Below the pieces are notes generated by a model. It made no database searches. It was not told where the DNA came from and saw only the letters and a list, made by a program, of their open reading frames with translations. The position numbers and the translations under genes were made by a program. From Acholoe squamosa (taxonomy: Eukaryota; Annelida; Polychaeta; Phyllodocida; Polynoidae), in contig OX439038.1 of assembly GCA_949317995.1 (NCBI GenBank), positions 68,028,659 through 68,092,658 of the forward strand: DNA of 64,000 nucleotides, written 5' to 3'. Below, piece after piece: positions 62,416-64,000 of the stretch. Numbering within the stretch: the first letter of the stretch is position 1; each line of letters opens with the position of its first letter.

Positions 62416-64000
62416 TTAGGTTACAGCAGACCTCAACCGGGGGCTGCGTCTAACGCCTTCGGTTAGCATTTTATTTTTCCCGGCTTTACGTACGGCCTTT
62501 TCTGGATCTCGCTTAGTCAGAGCGGGACCCTTCCCATACGTAATGCCTTCACTCAGCGAGACTTTCTTCCATTTCTTACGATTAGGTCGTTTCCTGGCCT
62601 TCGTCTTCTTTTTTACTATAACCTCGTCTCCCGGCGTCTTTCTCGGCCGGCCTCTAGGGCGCTTCCTCGGTACTACCACGCTCGGTCCGCTAGGGACAGA
62701 TACAGGTGGTTTGTAGCCGAACTCCCTCTCCGCCTCTTCGCGCCCCTTCCAGGGCCGAAGTTTTCCGACATTTGTCTTCCATTTCCTACCCGTCAGGCAG
62801 TCCTCTATCATCACCGTGGACTCGGAGATGACACGAACGATTTTAAATGGACCTTCCCAAGGCGTTACGAGCTTCAGCTTATCCAGCGGCTCGTAGTACC
62901 TTAGTACTTTGTCCCCAACATTAAAACGAATTCGTTTAGCATTGGTGTCATAGCCCACCTTCTGCCACTTCGCACTCTTCAGCAGTTCTTTCCGAACGGC
63001 CTCGTATGCCTGTTTGAACCGGTCCCTTAATGACTCTACAAACAGCACCGTGCAGGGCGGCTCCGGGTCTATTCCAACCACTCCATACACTAAGTCGGCG
63101 GGCATTATGATGTCCTCGCCGAACACTAGCATGTTTGGGGTGCAGTTAGTTGATGAATGGACAGTGTTGTTGTAGGCATGTACTACAAACTCGCACTGTT
63201 CATCCCAGTCATCCTGGTGGGTATTAACCAGGGGCTTTAGTACTTGTATGAGGGTTCTATTGAAGCGCTCTACCTGCCCATCCGACTGTGGTCGGTACGG
63301 GTTTGTTCGGGTCTTACAAATGGCTAGGTAATGGCACATTTCCTGCCAAAGTTCTGACTCGAACTCCCTTCCCTGGTCACTGTGCATCATAAGGGGAACA
63401 CCCAAATGCAGCACCCAGCCTTTCACAAATGCCTCCGCGCATGTGGCGGCTTTGTGGTTGGGAAGGGGGAACACCCGAGTGTACTTAGTATAATAGTCGG
63501 TTACGACCATCATACAAGTATTGTCTCGCGGCGTCGTCTTAATCCCACTGATGATGTCTATCGCTACTCGAGCAAATCTGACACCAAACAATTCCTGTGA
63601 TAAGGGTTGCTTACCCAGGCCGGGTCCCGGTTTGTTTTTACAACAATCCGGGCAAGTGGCGATCCACCGGAGCAGGTCGCCTCTCATACCGGGCCAGTAG
63701 TAACGCCTTTGTAGACGCTCTATCGACCTTCTCTTACCGAAATGGCCACTCGTTTGGTGGCCATGGCAATAATACATGATATCCCTCCTCATCGGGGCGG
63801 GTATCACTATTTGCAACAGCCTACCGTTGGTGGGAGTTGTCTTCCACCTACATAGTATGCTGTCTCGGATCTCTAGCTCGGCCCATTGAGCCAGCAACCG
63901 CCTCGCTTCCCTATCCTCCAGGGAAACTAGAGGCCTTGCCGGTTTAATGCCTGACCGTAGGTATTCCATTATGCGCGCAGTGGTGGGGTCTGACTGTTGA
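62416..64000 (-). CDS. Gypsy Pol C-terminal part: integrase with GPF module and AT-hook
   Basis: The frame is open to the window edge, so the polyprotein continues upstream (QQSDPTTARIMEYL precedes the first Met at 63969). Counting from that Met: a zinc-binding HHCC domain (H71, H76, C106, C109), the catalytic core with D138 (VAIDII), D198 (HSDQGREFES) and E234 (SDGQVERFN) spaced D,D-35-E, and a C-terminal WEGPFKI at 371-377, the GPY/F module of Ty3/Gypsy integrases. The tail is very basic and holds KRPRGRPRK (436-444), an AT-hook-type motif, and ends RRSPRLRS. No chromodomain. All catalytic residues are present and the frame is intact, so it may be active. Confidence 0.9.
   Translation of the reverse strand, partial: QQSDPTTARIMEYLRSGIKPARPLVSLEDREARRLLAQWAELEIRDSILCRWKTTPTNGRLLQIVIPAPMRRDIMYYCHGHQTSGHFGKRRSIERLQRRYYWPGMRGDLLRWIATCPDCCKNKPGPGLGKQPLSQELFGVRFARVAIDIISGIKTTPRDNTCMMVVTDYYTKYTRVFPLPNHKAATCAEAFVKGWVLHLGVPLMMHSDQGREFESELWQEMCHYLAICKTRTNPYRPQSDGQVERFNRTLIQVLKPLVNTHQDDWDEQCEFVVHAYNNTVHSSTNCTPNMLVFGEDIIMPADLVYGVVGIDPEPPCTVLFVESLRDRFKQAYEAVRKELLKSAKWQKVGYDTNAKRIRFNVGDKVLRYYEPLDKLKLVTPWEGPFKIVRVISESTVMIEDCLTGRKWKTNVGKLRPWKGREEAEREFGYKPPVSVPSGPSVVVPRKRPRGRPRKTPGDEVIVKKKTKARKRPNRKKWKKVSLSEGITYGKGPALTKRDPEKAVRKAGKNKMLTEGVRRSPRLRSAVT

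Larger units (their letters stand above)
57286..64000 (-). mobile_element. 3' half of a Ty3/Gypsy element with extra 3' ORFs
   Basis: Read on the minus strand: end of pol (RNase H junction and integrase, entering from the window edge), a 496-bp spacer, a 955-aa zinc-finger ORF, a coiled-coil ORF, non-coding sequence, a purine tract and the 3' LTR. GC content is visibly higher than in the rest of the window, and the long ORFs are intact, so the element is young or under selection. The 5' LTR, gag, protease and RT lie outside the window. Coding capacity downstream of integrase is normally the env position, but neither ORF looks like an envelope protein. Confidence 0.8.

Overview
The window reads as nuclear DNA of a marine invertebrate, most likely a deuterostome or another animal with a repeat-rich genome. 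The evidence is intron-style splice signals, metazoan promoter motifs (full CRE palindromes, TATA boxes, a TCTCGCGAGA element), several superfamilies of non-LTR and LTR retrotransposons, and many short inverted-repeat elements. The species cannot be fixed from sequence alone. I saw no rRNA, no convincing tRNA and no CRISPR array. Most of the 64 kb is mobile DNA, much of it nested. Only two loci look like ordinary host genes: an orphan intronless gene at 2452-3183 and a two-exon HARBI1-like fragment at 22340-22993.

Left part (1-18.5 kb): a 1.55 kb foldback element (366-1913), the orphan gene with a CRE promoter, a T-shaped 54-nt palindrome, a 281-bp tandem duplication, a palindrome-rich mini-element (5654-6288), a non-LTR 3' tail, and a decayed protein relic (7257-7885). 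That relic is related to the zinc-finger ORF of the Gypsy element at the right edge. A 0.7-kb tandem duplication with minisatellite follows. A 6.4-kb LTR element with ~98% identical LTRs and a TTAT target duplication (11244-17654) then splits the older Gypsy relic, whose 3' LTR appears at 18101-18492.

Middle (18.5-36 kb): small inverted-repeat elements (a 142-bp hAT-like MITE, a dimer built on CTAAGATC palindromes, a 1.2-kb GGGTAGG-ended element), the HARBI1-like exons, and a second, larger copy of the LTR element (26633-35489). This copy keeps a retropepsin but no reverse transcriptase or integrase, and carries a 3.5-kb foldback element inside it.

Right part: a full-length I-like LINE with RNase H (36116-42326) bounded by a 12-bp target duplication but damaged by an endonuclease deletion, a nonsense codon and a frameshift. 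Further right are diverged repeats, a 5'-truncated relative of that LINE (49025-52560) invaded by another LINE tail, two hairpins of pre-miRNA size, and a second GGGTAGG element.

The GC-rich right edge (57286-64000) is the 3' half of a minus-strand Ty3/Gypsy element and the most interesting unit. Downstream of integrase lie a promoter-like spacer (CRE plus TCTCGCGAGA), a 955-residue C2H2-type zinc-finger ORF and a second coiled-coil ORF. The second ORF starts four bases after the first one stops. Two perfect, mutually exclusive hairpins sit just before that junction. The same zinc-finger module as a relic at 7.3 kb suggests the 3' ORF set is a persistent part of this Gypsy family.
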